The notes: a model not told the origin generated them from the sequence alone. 64,000 nucleotides of DNA from Thalassoroseus pseudoceratinae (GCF_011634775.1 NZ_JAALXT010000002.1:682001-746000); one strand, 5' to 3'. Shown: positions 14,035-23,576, numbered from the stretch's first letter. Program-made: numbers and translations.

Positions 14035-14047
14035 GGTAGTAACTACC
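14035..14047. promoter_or_regulatory. 13-bp perfect palindrome, possible operator
   Basis: GGTAGT-A-ACTACC, a 6-1-6 palindrome midway between the divergent GH2 and MoxR starts. No known regulator is assigned to this motif by me. Confidence 0.35.
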
Positions 14048-14132
14048 AGTTCGTGGCCTCCCTCAGTGGAGCAGTCTGCCCGATGGAATACAACCTTGCG
14101 GTTCCCTCCTGTTGATGAGTGGCGGCTCGGTG

Positions 14133-14138
14133 TATAAT
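14133..14138 (+). promoter_or_regulatory. Putative -10 element for the MoxR cassette
   Basis: TATAAT matches the sigma-70 -10 consensus and lies 85 bp before the MoxR ATG. The -35 is unconvincing: a TTGATG is present but with only 15 bp spacing. Confidence 0.35.
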
Positions 14139-14222
14139 CGCAAGACGACAAAACACGAATGAATACGCCCCGACTGGAGGGGTGCCAATACTTTTGAACT
14201 CCATTGAGATCATCACGAAATC

Positions 14223-15191
14223 ATGGCGGAAACAGTCGACATTGATGGAATCAATCTACATTTGGCCGGGCCGGATATGTCCCAGGGCGAATGGATTGGT
14301 CAGCGGGAAGTGCTGAAACAAGTGCTGGCCTGTTGGTTGGTTCTCGACGAGAAGGACTTGCCACTCGCCCCACGGTTGGTCGGGACACCGGGAATCGGTA
14401 AAACCACGCTTGCCATTGCCGCCGCCCGCACTCGGCAACAATCACTGTACATTTACCAGTGCACGGCTGACACACGTCCCGAGGATTTGCTGGTCACGCC
14501 GGTCTTGGGGGAGCAGGGAACGATCAAGTACCACGCTTCGCCTTTGGTTTCCGCGATGATCAAAGGCGGCATTTGCCTACTCGACGAAGGCAACCGCATG
14601 AACGAAAAGAGCTGGGCGAGTTTGGCTCCGCTGCTCGATCATCGACGGTACGTGGAAAGCATTATCGCGGGGGTCACGATTCCGGCTCATCCCGATTTTC
14701 GCTGTGCTGTCACGATGAACGAGGACGAAAGCACCTACGAGATCCCCGATTACATCCTCAGCCGTCTACAACCGACACTCACGCTCGGTCATCCCAGCCG
14801 CGTCGATGAATTGGCGATTCTGCAATACCATTTGCCATTCGCTGAGGAAGATATGCTCAACCTCACGGTGGAATTCCTGCAAGAGTCGCATGAATTGAAA
14901 CTAGACTTCTCGACTCGTGATGGCATCAACGTGCTGCGGTACGCCATGAAACGCATCGCCGCCGACCCCGACCATCCCTTGAGCAAAGACGCCGCGTGGC
15001 GAGAAGCCCTGCAAACGTGTCTCGGCGAAGATGCGCTCGATCTGAATTCCCTGGCCGACAAGAAAAACCAAACCCTCGGCGGCAACGTCGTTCCCATGGG
15101 CCTGGGCGATTTCTTCTTCTCCCCCGACAACCCCCTTCACCCCGATTATGAAGACGACGACGAGGACGATGAGGATGACGACGAGTATTAA
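14223..15191 (+). CDS. MoxR-type AAA+ ATPase with acidic tail
   Basis: AAA+ chaperone-like ATPase of 322 residues. Walker A is GTPGIGKT, Walker B is CLLDEGNRM, and the sensor/arginine-finger region is [13 protein letters not shown]. The C-terminal lid continues to about residue 290, and the protein ends in a run of Asp and Glu. MoxR proteins usually act with a von Willebrand A-domain partner to mature or remodel a client; no such partner is present here. Instead, Uma2 and a 627-residue protein of unknown family follow on the same strand, suggesting the latter as partner or client. The internal polyacidic stretch in that protein is a further shared trait. Confidence 0.85.
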   Translation: MAETVDIDGINLHLAGPDMSQGEWIGQREVLKQVLACWLVLDEKDLPLAPRLVGTPGIGKTTLAIAAARTRQQSLYIYQCTADTRPEDLLVTPVLGEQGTIKYHASPLVSAMIKGGICLLDEGNRMNEKSWASLAPLLDHRRYVESIIAGVTIPAHPDFRCAVTMNEDESTYEIPDYILSRLQPTLTLGHPSRVDELAILQYHLPFAEEDMLNLTVEFLQESHELKLDFSTRDGINVLRYAMKRIAADPDHPLSKDAAWREALQTCLGEDALDLNSLADKKNQTLGGNVVPMGLGDFFFSPDNPLHPDYEDDDEDDEDDDEY

Positions 15192-15359
15192 CGATTCCCC
15201 GTGGTCACACGATTCTGGTGGCCCAGATCGTTCTCTCGAATATCAGCCAGATTTCGAGCGTCAGCGTGTCGGAAGACCAATCCAAGCAAACCCGTCCAAT
15301 GGTCACTCGGTTCCATCCGCTTGAGGCCATGGACCTGTCGTGAGAAGAGGAAGCGAGTC

Positions 15360-16073
15360 ATGGCCGAAGTTGTGATCGCCCAAGATTCGACGGTCTTATC
15401 AGGCGATCGAATCGTCATCCCCGGCGACATCCATAGCCTCGCCGACTTCCGGGCGTGGGCGTTATCCGACGACTTTCCCAAGCAAGGCCGGATCGACTAC
15501 ATCCAAGGTCGTATCGAGGTAGATATGTCTCCGGAAAACCTATTCTCTCATGGTTCGCCGAAATCGGAGATCGTTCGCGTTTTCGGAAATCTTAATCGGC
15601 GTTTGGATTTGGGTTACCTCTTTACGGACTGCACCCGATTTGCCAATGCCGAAGTCGGTTTGTCGGCGGAACCGGATGTCATTCTTCTGACTCGACAAAG
15701 TTTGACAACTGGTGAAGCGCATCTCCGGCGGGCTGCTTCCGGTGAGGATGATCAATTCGTCGAGATCGACGGCATGGCAGACTTGGTGGTGGAGATTGTC
15801 AGCGACAGTTCCGTCCGAAAAGACACGGTTGAACTGTTCGCAACTTACTTCACGGCCGGGGTGATCGAGTATTGGATTATCGATGTGAGAGGTCCAGCTG
15901 TCCAGATGCAGATTTACACGCGTGGCGAGACTGAGTTTGTTCCAGTTCCACACGACGATGGTGCGTTCCAAACGTCTTCAGTCTTTGATCTCGGTTTCCG
16001 ATTGGAACGGGCCCGAGACGAATTAGGACATTGGACGTACCAACTTGTTGAAACGAACGAAGCCAACGAATAA
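15360..16073 (+). CDS. Uma2 family (DUF820) putative endonuclease-fold protein
   Basis: A 237-residue protein of the Uma2 family, which has a PD-(D/E)xK nuclease fold and is expanded in planctomycetes and cyanobacteria. Diagnostic parts are DYIQGRIEVDMSPENLFSH, the EPDVILL strand, the VVEIVSDSSVRKD strand and the closing AGVIEYWIID. The start at 15360 follows GAGGAAG. At the place where relatives often have a Lys (RDxxEKxxxY) this protein has VELFATY, so activity may be lost or altered; that alignment was done by eye. The gene sits between the MoxR ATPase and the unknown 627-residue protein, and may be an insertion into that pair rather than a partner. Confidence 0.75.
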   Translation: MAEVVIAQDSTVLSGDRIVIPGDIHSLADFRAWALSDDFPKQGRIDYIQGRIEVDMSPENLFSHGSPKSEIVRVFGNLNRRLDLGYLFTDCTRFANAEVGLSAEPDVILLTRQSLTTGEAHLRRAASGEDDQFVEIDGMADLVVEIVSDSSVRKDTVELFATYFTAGVIEYWIIDVRGPAVQMQIYTRGETEFVPVPHDDGAFQTSSVFDLGFRLERARDELGHWTYQLVETNEANE

Positions 16074-16086
16074 GGTCCTCTCTGTA

Positions 16087-17970
16087 ATGTCATCGGATTT
16101 TTTGAAGTTTAGCCCGAAGATCACCGTGTTGCCGATCATTCATGGCAGCGGCGATTTTGCGATCGAAATTCGGCGGGTGATGTTGTCGCAATCGTTCGAT
16201 TGCCTTGCGGTGCCGTTGCCGCCCTCGTTTCAAGCCGACGTGGAACGGGCAATTGCGTTCCTGCCGGGCATTACCGCCGTCATTCAGCCGGAACCGGGAG
16301 CGTTTGCATCCGACGATTGGACCCCGGACAGTGAAGACGACGACACCGATGACGAACCCAAGGCATGCAGCTATGTGCCCATTGATCCTTGCCAAGGAGT
16401 GATCGCAGCGTTGCGAATTGCCTTGCAGGAGCGAATGCATCGGGCGTTCATCGATTTGGAAACCGCCCAGTTTCGCCCGATCGAAGCGAGCCTGCCGGAC
16501 CCGTACGCCGTCAAACAAACCGCTGCGGACAAATTTGCGGCCGCGTTGTTGCCGGCGATCCCACCTCTGCCAGCCGGGCAACCGGTCGACCGCATTCGGA
16601 AGATGGCCCAAAGACTGCATGAACTCGAAACGGAATATTCATCGATTCTGTTTGTTTGCTCAATCATGGATTGGCCATGGGTCAAGGACGCTTACACGGA
16701 ACAAACAAAACCGTCGCGAGAAGACGATCTTGTTGAAGACACGCAAATCCTTACTTGCGATCCGCAAACGCTCACGTTTCTCCTCGGCGAATTGCCCTAC
16801 GTAACGGGGCTCTATGAACGGGCCCGATTCGAATTGGAGAACGATGAAAACCTATCCATCGACGGCATCAAGGAAATGGTGCTCGCTGGTCGGGATCGGT
16901 ATCAGACGGAACTCGGACAACGCGCACGAAAGATTTCTCCGAAGCTGCTGGGAACCTACTTCCAGTACGTCCGAAATTTGGCGCTCGTCGAACGACGAAT
17001 GACGCCCGACTTGTATACGCTCATCGTGGCGGCACAGCAAATTGGTGGAGATCAATTCGCGATTCATCTGATGGAAACCGCCTACGATTATCCCTATTTG
17101 GACTTAATGCCGTTTCCAACTTTCAAGATGGGTACCGATCGGGCTCAACTTCCTGATGGCGACTTGGTCGACATGAAAAACCGGTTGCCGGGACAGGCGC
17201 GGCACTGGCGAAGTTGCCAAATCAATCCGCTTCCCCCTAAGCCGCAACAGCAAGAATGGAAGATGGGGTGGAATCCCTTTGGTCAATGCAGTTGGCCATC
17301 CGAAGACGTGGCGATCGAGAAGTTCCGCACGCACATCAAAGATGCGGCACTCGCGATCATGGGGAATGACTTGGCCCGCACGGAGAAATTTTCGGCCAGC
17401 ATGAAAGATGGTCTCGATATCCGCGAGACGCTCCGAAATTGGCACACCGGCGATTTGTTCGTCAAAGTGCTGCCACCGGCGAAGGGAAGTCTGGACTGCG
17501 TGATCATGCTGTTCGATTCCCCCGCCGATCCGCGAGATTACCCCTGGCGAATTACCTGGCATGCTGAACATCACGACGAATCGACGTTGGCGTTGTTCGC
17601 GTCGAATTTCCACGAGGAGATGGTTGGCCCCGGCATCGCACTCGCAACTTACGGTGGCGCGATGTTCTTATTCCCGCCCCGTCCTATTGAAGACGTATGG
17701 CAAGATCGCCAGTTCAACTTTGCCGATACGCTAGAAGAACGACTGATTGCCGCCGGATGTTTCCACTCGACTTACAAGCATGTGGCGATTCTGAGTTACC
17801 AAGCTCCGGGAGCCGGTTGGCGACGACTGGCGAAGCAGTACGGTCGCAAACTCGTTCACATCCCGCTGGGGCGATTCAGTCAGGAGATGATCCAACAACT
17901 CCGCATGTTCCACGTCCTCAACGGCAAACACGTCCGGAGCTACGCCGCCCACTTCATCCGCAAAGCGTGA
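16087..17970 (+). CDS. Unknown 627-residue protein of a MoxR cassette
   Basis: I do not recognise this family. The protein has no signal peptide or clear membrane helix, so it is probably cytoplasmic. The first 65 residues (TVLPIIHGSGDFAIEIRR and the following CLAVPLPPS) look like an alternating beta/alpha start, vaguely like the TraB/ChaN or DUF5682 proteins that sit beside MoxR in other genomes. An acidic stretch (DSEDDDTDDEP) occurs near residue 85. A helical middle and a C-terminal alpha/beta part with DLFVKVLPPAKGSLDCVIMLFD follow. The ATG at 16087 was chosen; a longer frame from 16045 would overlap Uma2. Cotranscription with the MoxR ATPase is likely. Confidence 0.6.
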   Translation: MSSDFLKFSPKITVLPIIHGSGDFAIEIRRVMLSQSFDCLAVPLPPSFQADVERAIAFLPGITAVIQPEPGAFASDDWTPDSEDDDTDDEPKACSYVPIDPCQGVIAALRIALQERMHRAFIDLETAQFRPIEASLPDPYAVKQTAADKFAAALLPAIPPLPAGQPVDRIRKMAQRLHELETEYSSILFVCSIMDWPWVKDAYTEQTKPSREDDLVEDTQILTCDPQTLTFLLGELPYVTGLYERARFELENDENLSIDGIKEMVLAGRDRYQTELGQRARKISPKLLGTYFQYVRNLALVERRMTPDLYTLIVAAQQIGGDQFAIHLMETAYDYPYLDLMPFPTFKMGTDRAQLPDGDLVDMKNRLPGQARHWRSCQINPLPPKPQQQEWKMGWNPFGQCSWPSEDVAIEKFRTHIKDAALAIMGNDLARTEKFSASMKDGLDIRETLRNWHTGDLFVKVLPPAKGSLDCVIMLFDSPADPRDYPWRITWHAEHHDESTLALFASNFHEEMVGPGIALATYGGAMFLFPPRPIEDVWQDRQFNFADTLEERLIAAGCFHSTYKHVAILSYQAPGAGWRRLAKQYGRKLVHIPLGRFSQEMIQQLRMFHVLNGKHVRSYAAHFIRKA

Positions 17971-17997
17971 GTGTCCGAAGAAACGACAACTTCAACG

Positions 17998-19152
17998 TTA
18001 CGGTGATTTCGAACGAACCCCGTCGGCGGCGATGGTACCGATTTCGCCGGCGATTCGGTTGACGGAACCTTTGCCGTTGGGGTGCACGCGGTTGCTGAGA
18101 AAGATGACGTAGAGGTCCAAGCCGGGATCGATCCAGATGGCGGTTCCGGTAAAGCCGCCGTGCCCGAAGGCTTTGTCCGTCATCGTCGCTCCGCGATTCG
18201 ACGAGTACGGCGATTTTTTGTCCCATCCCAAACCGCGAACACCGCGACTGACCCGGTATGCATCCGTCATTAGTTCAAATGTTTTCGGACTAAGGATCGG
18301 TTTGCCGTCGTCGAGAAACGCGGTGGCGAATTTGGCCAAGTCTGCCGCTGTTGAGAACAATCCCGCATGTCCGGCGACGCCACCAAGTTCGTAGGCGCGG
18401 GGATCATGCACTTCGCCCTGCATCCATTTTCCATCGCGTTGTTGCGTGACGGCTGCTCGTTCTTGGAGTGGTTTCGCGGGGAGGTATCCCGTTTCCATCA
18501 TGTCGAGTGGCTCGAAAATGTGCCGCTGCGTGTAATCCTTCAGCGACTCCCCTGAGACCGTCTCGACGATTCGTCCCAACACCAAGAAGCCGACGTCGGA
18601 ATACATAAACTTCGTACGTGGTTCGGCAGACAACTTCAGGGCATTGATGCGTCGGAATGCTTCTTCCGGGCCGTCTTGGTAGTCACGCAGATGGTTATCC
18701 GGAATCAAGCCGCCTTGGTGCACGAGCAAATCGCGGACGGTGATTTTGTCTTTGCCATTGGCGGCGAAGTCCGGAAGATATTCCACAACCCGGGCATCCA
18801 ACTCGACCTTGCCTTGCTCGATCAACTGCATGATGCTTGTCGCGGTTGCGATCGGTTTGGTCAGCGATGCCAAGTCGAACACGGTATCGGTTGTCATTGG
18901 ATGACGGTTCGGTTGGACTTGCCGATCTCCGTATGCTTTGAGAAACGCGATGCCTTCACTGCTACCAATTAGCACCACGCAACCGGGCATCCGCTTCTTC
19001 TGGAGTCCCTCCATGACGGCTGCATCGATTTCGGTTTGGCGTTCCGTCGAGAGCCCCAGCGACCCCGCTTCGATTCGCGGCAACTCGTCCGCGTGCACGG
19101 TCAGAAATCCACAACAACACAAACCCAAAGTGAGTAGGACTCGCTGACTCAT
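17998..19152 (-). CDS. Secreted serine hydrolase, class C beta-lactamase / D-peptidase fold
   Basis: A 384-residue protein with a signal peptide (hydrophobic core LLTLGLCCCGFLTVHA) and the beta-lactamase-related fold. The SxxK nucleophile motif is SLTK in DLASLTKPIATA, and the second motif is YSD in KFMYSDVGFLVLG. The third is HGGFTGT near the C-terminus, taking the place of the KTG box. Such proteins act as esterases, D-aminopeptidases or peptidoglycan hydrolases; the exact reaction is not clear. The 3' end is 27 bp from the convergent unknown gene, and a CPBP protease gene lies just upstream on the same strand (42 bp), so the two may be cotranscribed. Confidence 0.85.
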   Translation of the reverse strand: MSQRVLLTLGLCCCGFLTVHADELPRIEAGSLGLSTERQTEIDAAVMEGLQKKRMPGCVVLIGSSEGIAFLKAYGDRQVQPNRHPMTTDTVFDLASLTKPIATATSIMQLIEQGKVELDARVVEYLPDFAANGKDKITVRDLLVHQGGLIPDNHLRDYQDGPEEAFRRINALKLSAEPRTKFMYSDVGFLVLGRIVETVSGESLKDYTQRHIFEPLDMMETGYLPAKPLQERAAVTQQRDGKWMQGEVHDPRAYELGGVAGHAGLFSTAADLAKFATAFLDDGKPILSPKTFELMTDAYRVSRGVRGLGWDKKSPYSSNRGATMTDKAFGHGGFTGTAIWIDPGLDLYVIFLSNRVHPNGKGSVNRIAGEIGTIAADGVRSKSP

Positions 19153-19194
19153 CTATTTGCTGCTCCATTGGAAGTAGGAATCCGCTTCGGCCCG

Positions 19195-20397
19195 TTACAC
19201 GGTAGGGGCTGTTAGAATCATACTCGCAAAGAATGCAACGAGCGAGACAACCGCAGCGAAAACTAATCCCGGTGGTGACGTCCGATGCTCCGCGTAATGG
19301 GGAATCGATTCGTCGGGCGGTTCGACGGTCGGATACGGCGTGACAATCGGTTCGCCGGTATCTGCGTGTCGGTATTCCAACCGCGTCTTCCACAGCAGCA
19401 TTGTCCATAGAACGATGGTGATGAAAGCGGTCAGCACACTGATCCAACTCAATGGAGACGCTTCATTCATCACCTCGCCTGCATCCGCATCGGGTTGGTT
19501 GGCCATCACCGCGGTCACCATCAAGACCGGCAAGCTGTTGTTGAGAAAGTGAATCAGCACGGGAGCCCAGAAACTCCGTGTCGCCAAGTACGCGACGTGC
19601 ATCACCACGCCGATCGTCAACACGCCCGCCGCTTGAGCCGGTTCGAGATGCACAACGGCAAACAACACTGACGTCACCGCGATGCCCCCAACCAATCCGA
19701 ATCTCGCCAACATACCTCGACTAATAACGCCGCGAAACACGATTTCTTCGCCGATTGCCGGAGTCACGGCCAAGATGAATAGCAGTGTTCCAAACGACCC
19801 TGCTTCCGTCATTTTGCCGACGACTTCGAGGATGGGAACTTCGGATTGTTGTCCCGCTTCGTTGGTTGGGTACAAGACGTCGGCCACTTGTTGCGCGACG
19901 AATCCGTCAAACAACGCCATCGGCAGGAGCAACGCCAGGATCATGCCAATGTGTCGTCCGGTGGGAATCCGGAGAGGCATTTGTCGTGGCAACTCGCGAC
20001 CATAAACCAAACTGGCCGCGATGAGTGCGAACAATAGAAACGTGCCCTGCGTCACCGTCAGGATACCGATGAATGCAGAACCAGGGAGCTTGGAAATATC
20101 AATTTCTTCGCGATTGACGACGGCTTCGAGCAACTCCGGCGCGAAAATCATCGCCCCGATGGCGCCGCCGATGACTTGTGCCAAGCCAATCCCGATCATC
20201 CAAAGAATCGCCACGCCGAGATTCGGCCCAGGCCGCTTCCACGTTTGATGACTCTCAAAGACATCCGGTGCGTCAATGAGATCGGCTTCGGTCAAAATGA
20301 TGGGTTCAGTATCGGAGGGCGGTGTCGAATGGTCGTTTGCTATTGATTGGTCGTCCGATTGGGAATTTGAGGAGTTCGGTGGCAGCGATTCGGTCAT
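19195..20397 (-). CDS. CPBP-family intramembrane glutamic protease
   Basis: Polytopic membrane protein of 400 residues with the CPBP (Abi, Rce1-like) core. It shows EEIVFRGVI with the catalytic Glu pair, VLFAVVHLEP with the motif-2 His, and HFLNNSLPV with the motif-3 His/Asn. The N-terminal 60 residues are hydrophilic and rich in Ser, Asp and Pro, so probably cytosolic. Several hydrophobic segments follow, with two more helices at the C-terminus. The serine hydrolase gene lies 42 bp downstream on the same strand. Substrates of bacterial CPBP proteins are generally unknown. Confidence 0.85.
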   Translation of the reverse strand: MTESLPPNSSNSQSDDQSIANDHSTPPSDTEPIILTEADLIDAPDVFESHQTWKRPGPNLGVAILWMIGIGLAQVIGGAIGAMIFAPELLEAVVNREEIDISKLPGSAFIGILTVTQGTFLLFALIAASLVYGRELPRQMPLRIPTGRHIGMILALLLPMALFDGFVAQQVADVLYPTNEAGQQSEVPILEVVGKMTEAGSFGTLLFILAVTPAIGEEIVFRGVISRGMLARFGLVGGIAVTSVLFAVVHLEPAQAAGVLTIGVVMHVAYLATRSFWAPVLIHFLNNSLPVLMVTAVMANQPDADAGEVMNEASPLSWISVLTAFITIVLWTMLLWKTRLEYRHADTGEPIVTPYPTVEPPDESIPHYAEHRTSPPGLVFAAVVSLVAFFASMILTAPTV

Positions 20398-20641
20398 GAA
20401 GTTCTCACGTGACGCGGGGCGACTCGAACAAATAGAATAGACGTTTGGAGGAATCCCCCTGGCCGGTTACACTGGAGGAAACCCTGACAGACCTGACACA
20501 GGCACTCACGAACACGTCATTTTGTGAAAAGCATGTTTCAAATGCTGTCAAAACTCTAGTCCTGGAACACCGTCCGGTCAATCGCCATTCCACTGGCATC
20601 GGTGGGGACGGTATGGAGTCAGCTGGTTTGGGGAATGTTGG

Positions 20642-22207
20642 ATGGATGACGATCGCGGTTCCAATCAACCAGAAAAGCCTATGCAGTCACCACGCGTACT
20701 GTACTGTGCAGGTTGCAACGAGCGTTTCCGCAATCTGACGAAATCCAGTGTATGTCCCCGTTGCGGGGCCGCCGCGCGAACCGCTCCCGACATGGCGTTT
20801 GCCGAAACGATGGTCATTCGCGACCTTTCGTCCTCGTTCGATCAGTCGTCCGGACTCCGCGAAGAGGATGAAAATCGAACGTGCCAAAGTACCTCCGACA
20901 CAGATCACAACCAACATGACGACACCGACAATGCTCCCGCCAAGAAGTTGCCGAAAAGCGACGATTGTCACGAGTTGGATGAGCTGATCGGGCAGTCACT
21001 GCACGTTTATGAGATTCAAGGGCTGCTTGGCAGCGGTGGTATGGGCCGTGTGTATTTGGCCAAGCATCGTGATTTGCATCGACAGTGTGCCTTGAAGATC
21101 CTCTGCCCGGAAGCGGCGGAAGAGGATGTGGATTTCACGCAGCGATTCATGCTCGAAGGCCGAGCGGCTGCTTCGCTGATCCACCCGAACATCGTCACTG
21201 TGCATGCCATTGGAGCCGTCGATGGCTTAAATTTCTTGGAAATGGAGTTCATCCCCGGACAATCGCTGCAACGCGTCTTGGACGACCAAGGCCGATTACC
21301 ACCACTGCGTGCCACCGTTCTGATGGCCCACATTGCCGAGGGATTGGCCGCGGCACATCGAGACGGAATTGTGCACCGGGACTTAAAGCCCGATAACGTC
21401 CTGATGACCAATCGTGGAATGCCCAAATTGGCTGATTTCGGTTTGGCCAAACGGATTCTTTCCAACGATGGCATTCCCGCCGAGCAACTTGCCGGCACTC
21501 CATATTTCATGGCACCGGAGTTGTTTCACGGCGGTCCGGCGACGGTCGTCTCGGACGTGTACGCACTCGGCGTCACGTATTATCTTTTGTTGACCGGGCG
21601 TCTGCCGTTTGTAGCGGGGTCGCTCAACGAATTGATGCATTTGGTCGATCACGAGCCAATCCCAACCGTTCGCAGCGATCTGCCGGACATCGCCATGGAA
21701 ATGGTCGAGTGTCTGTCTCTGTTGATGGAGAAGTCACCCACCAACCGACCACGCGATGCCATGGAAGCCGCGTTGTTGTTTCAAGCGGTTTGCGGGCAGG
21801 TCCGAGATATCGAGACGCTATTGAACCATGCGTTCGTCAACCGGCGAGACGTCACCTGGAAACGAAACGGCATGGTCTACGAAGTTTGTATTGAACTTCC
21901 CGACAGTCGGAAGCAAACCGTCCATATTGAGAACAGCCAGCACAAGGCCTCGCAACGACTCCTGCTGATTTACAGCCTGTGTTGCCGAGCCGATGCGGCG
22001 TATTACGAAAGCGCTTTGCGTTTGAATGGCGAGATGGCTCACGGGGGCGTGGCCATTCGTGAGGTCGATGGTGAAGCGATGTTTTGTGTGGTCGATACGT
22101 ATCCTCGTGGCACCGTCGAACCGGAGGACATCCGTCTTAGCGTGCTCGAAGTTGCCCGGCGAGCGGATGCCGTCGAGCATCTCCTCACCGGCAACGATGT
22201 GTACTGA
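20642..22207 (+). CDS. Ser/Thr protein kinase with N-terminal zinc ribbon
   Basis: Hanks-type kinase of 521 residues. A zinc ribbon with CAGC and CPRC pairs opens the protein (about residues 21-42), followed by an acidic linker. The kinase domain runs from about 118 to 375: glycine loop GSGGMG, Lys in CALKIL, IVHRDLKPDN near 245, DFG near 266, and GTPYFMAPE. No transmembrane segment follows; instead there is a 130-residue alpha/beta domain ending in VEHLLTGNDVY, loosely like YbjN or secretion-chaperone folds. ATG at 20681 is an alternative start that still keeps the ribbon. Cytosolic Ser/Thr kinases of this plan are abundant in planctomycetes; targets unknown. Confidence 0.88.
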   Translation: MDDDRGSNQPEKPMQSPRVLYCAGCNERFRNLTKSSVCPRCGAAARTAPDMAFAETMVIRDLSSSFDQSSGLREEDENRTCQSTSDTDHNQHDDTDNAPAKKLPKSDDCHELDELIGQSLHVYEIQGLLGSGGMGRVYLAKHRDLHRQCALKILCPEAAEEDVDFTQRFMLEGRAAASLIHPNIVTVHAIGAVDGLNFLEMEFIPGQSLQRVLDDQGRLPPLRATVLMAHIAEGLAAAHRDGIVHRDLKPDNVLMTNRGMPKLADFGLAKRILSNDGIPAEQLAGTPYFMAPELFHGGPATVVSDVYALGVTYYLLLTGRLPFVAGSLNELMHLVDHEPIPTVRSDLPDIAMEMVECLSLLMEKSPTNRPRDAMEAALLFQAVCGQVRDIETLLNHAFVNRRDVTWKRNGMVYEVCIELPDSRKQTVHIENSQHKASQRLLLIYSLCCRADAAYYESALRLNGEMAHGGVAIREVDGEAMFCVVDTYPRGTVEPEDIRLSVLEVARRADAVEHLLTGNDVY

Positions 22208-22239
22208 CCAGAAACATTCGCGCTACCGGTTCCGATGCT

Positions 22240-22983
22240 TCACGCTGATTCGTCGATATCCGGCAATCCGACCCGTGGGCAATCGCTCAAGAGTGGGCAT
22301 TCCAAGCACATCGCTTTGCGAGCTTTGCAGATTTGTCGCCCGTGATGGATCGCGCGGTGGGAATACATGATCCAATCCGATTCCGGCAGAACGGCCATTA
22401 AGTCGCGTTCGATGATCTCGGGATTCTGGCTAGCGGTCAGACCGAACCGATTGCTCAACCGTTTGACATGCGTATCCACCACAACGCCGGTGGGAAGACC
22501 AAACGCGGTTCCCAAGACCACATTCGCGGTTTTGCGACCGACACCGGGCAGCGAAATCATTTCGTCGAGCGTTCGAGGCAACTCACTGTCGAATTCGTGG
22601 ACGAGCTTATTCGCCATGCCCAACAGGTTCTGAGCCTTGTTGCGGAAGAATCCGAGAGATTTGATGATCGACTCGATCTCCTCCTGCGTCGCCTTGGACA
22701 TCGCTTCCGGCGTGGGGTATTCCTCGAACAAACTCGGCGTGACAGAATTCACACGTTCATCGGTGCACTGTGCCGAAAGGATCGTCGCAACCAGTAACTG
22801 AAACGGCGTTTCATGCAACAAGGCGCATTCCGCTTCGGGATACGTTTTCTTGAGCCCTTTGTAGAGCCGCTTCGCTCGGGCTTGGCGGTCTTCGAGACTC
22901 TCGATCGGGGCGACCGTCGTCTTGGTTTTCTTCGCGGACGATCGGCTTTTCGTCGTCTTTTTCTTTACTTGTTTCTTGGCCAT
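22240..22983 (-). CDS. nth: Endonuclease III (DNA glycosylase/AP lyase)
   Basis: Base-excision repair enzyme that removes oxidised pyrimidines and nicks abasic sites. The 247-residue protein has the helix-hairpin-helix SLPGVGRKTANVV with catalytic Lys151 and Asp170 (VVVDTHVKR). The iron-sulfur cluster ligands are Cys219, Cys226, Cys229 and Cys235 (C-x6-C-x2-C-x5-C). It carries an unusual Lys-rich N-terminal tail of about 25 residues (MAKKQVKKKTTKS...), which may add DNA binding. Convergent with the kinase gene, 32 bp apart. Confidence 0.95.
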   Translation of the reverse strand: MAKKQVKKKTTKSRSSAKKTKTTVAPIESLEDRQARAKRLYKGLKKTYPEAECALLHETPFQLLVATILSAQCTDERVNSVTPSLFEEYPTPEAMSKATQEEIESIIKSLGFFRNKAQNLLGMANKLVHEFDSELPRTLDEMISLPGVGRKTANVVLGTAFGLPTGVVVDTHVKRLSNRFGLTASQNPEIIERDLMAVLPESDWIMYSHRAIHHGRQICKARKAMCLECPLLSDCPRVGLPDIDESA

Positions 22984-23168
22984 GTGAGGTTTGGGTCACC
23001 TGTTCCGCATCGATTGGTCGTTGGTTTTGTGCGTCGAGAATCTTGGTGTCGAGTTGAGAATCCGTCTCGCCATTGTGGACGAGGCGACTAGGATTTCAAT
23101 AATCGGGGCCATCACCATTCATCATCGGAGTCCAACCTGGGTTTCCTGGCAGTACGTGTAGGCCCCAC

Positions 23169-23576
23169 ATGATACCGAATGCACCGGAACAATATCTTCA
23201 CGGAATTCGACTGTTCAATGCCGAGGAGTTTTTTGAATGCCATGATGTGCTGGAAGAACTCTGGACAGACATTGTTGGTCCGGAACGTGACTTCTATCAA
23301 GGACTGATCCAAGCCGCTGTGGCTTTATTTCATTTGACCGAAGGCAACTGGGGTGGAGCACGACGACTCTCGCGATCTTGCTTGCGATATCTCACTCCCT
23401 ATCGACCGGCGTATCTGGGATTGGACTTAGACCGATTCTTCACCGACTTCGAGGCTTGTTTCGCGGAACTCAACTCCGCTGGCCCCGACTGGCCAACCGA
23501 TCTCGAATGCCGAGCCGAACTGATCCCCGAACTCCATGAGTTGCCGGACCCAAATCAACCATCGGACATACGATGA
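23169..23576 (+). CDS. DUF309 domain protein
   Basis: Small all-helical protein of 135 residues. The N-terminal half has the DUF309 signature: FNAEEFFECHDVLEELW followed by DFYQGLIQAAVALFH and GNWGGARRL. The His and Glu residues of ECHDVLEELW and the Gln of YQGLIQ are conserved in the family and suggest a metal or ligand site. No reaction is established. Its stop overlaps the start of the next gene (ATGA at 23573-23576), so the two are translationally coupled. Confidence 0.88.
   Translation: MIPNAPEQYLHGIRLFNAEEFFECHDVLEELWTDIVGPERDFYQGLIQAAVALFHLTEGNWGGARRLSRSCLRYLTPYRPAYLGLDLDRFFTDFEACFAELNSAGPDWPTDLECRAELIPELHELPDPNQPSDIR

Larger units (their letters stand above)
13901..14222. other. Divergent intergenic region between the GH2 and MoxR genes
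   Basis: About 320 bp without a gene. It holds a perfect palindrome GGTAGT-A-ACTACC at 14035-14047 and a consensus -10 hexamer TATAAT at 14133-14138, oriented to the MoxR gene. The matching -35 is weak. Nothing else stands out. Confidence 0.5.
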
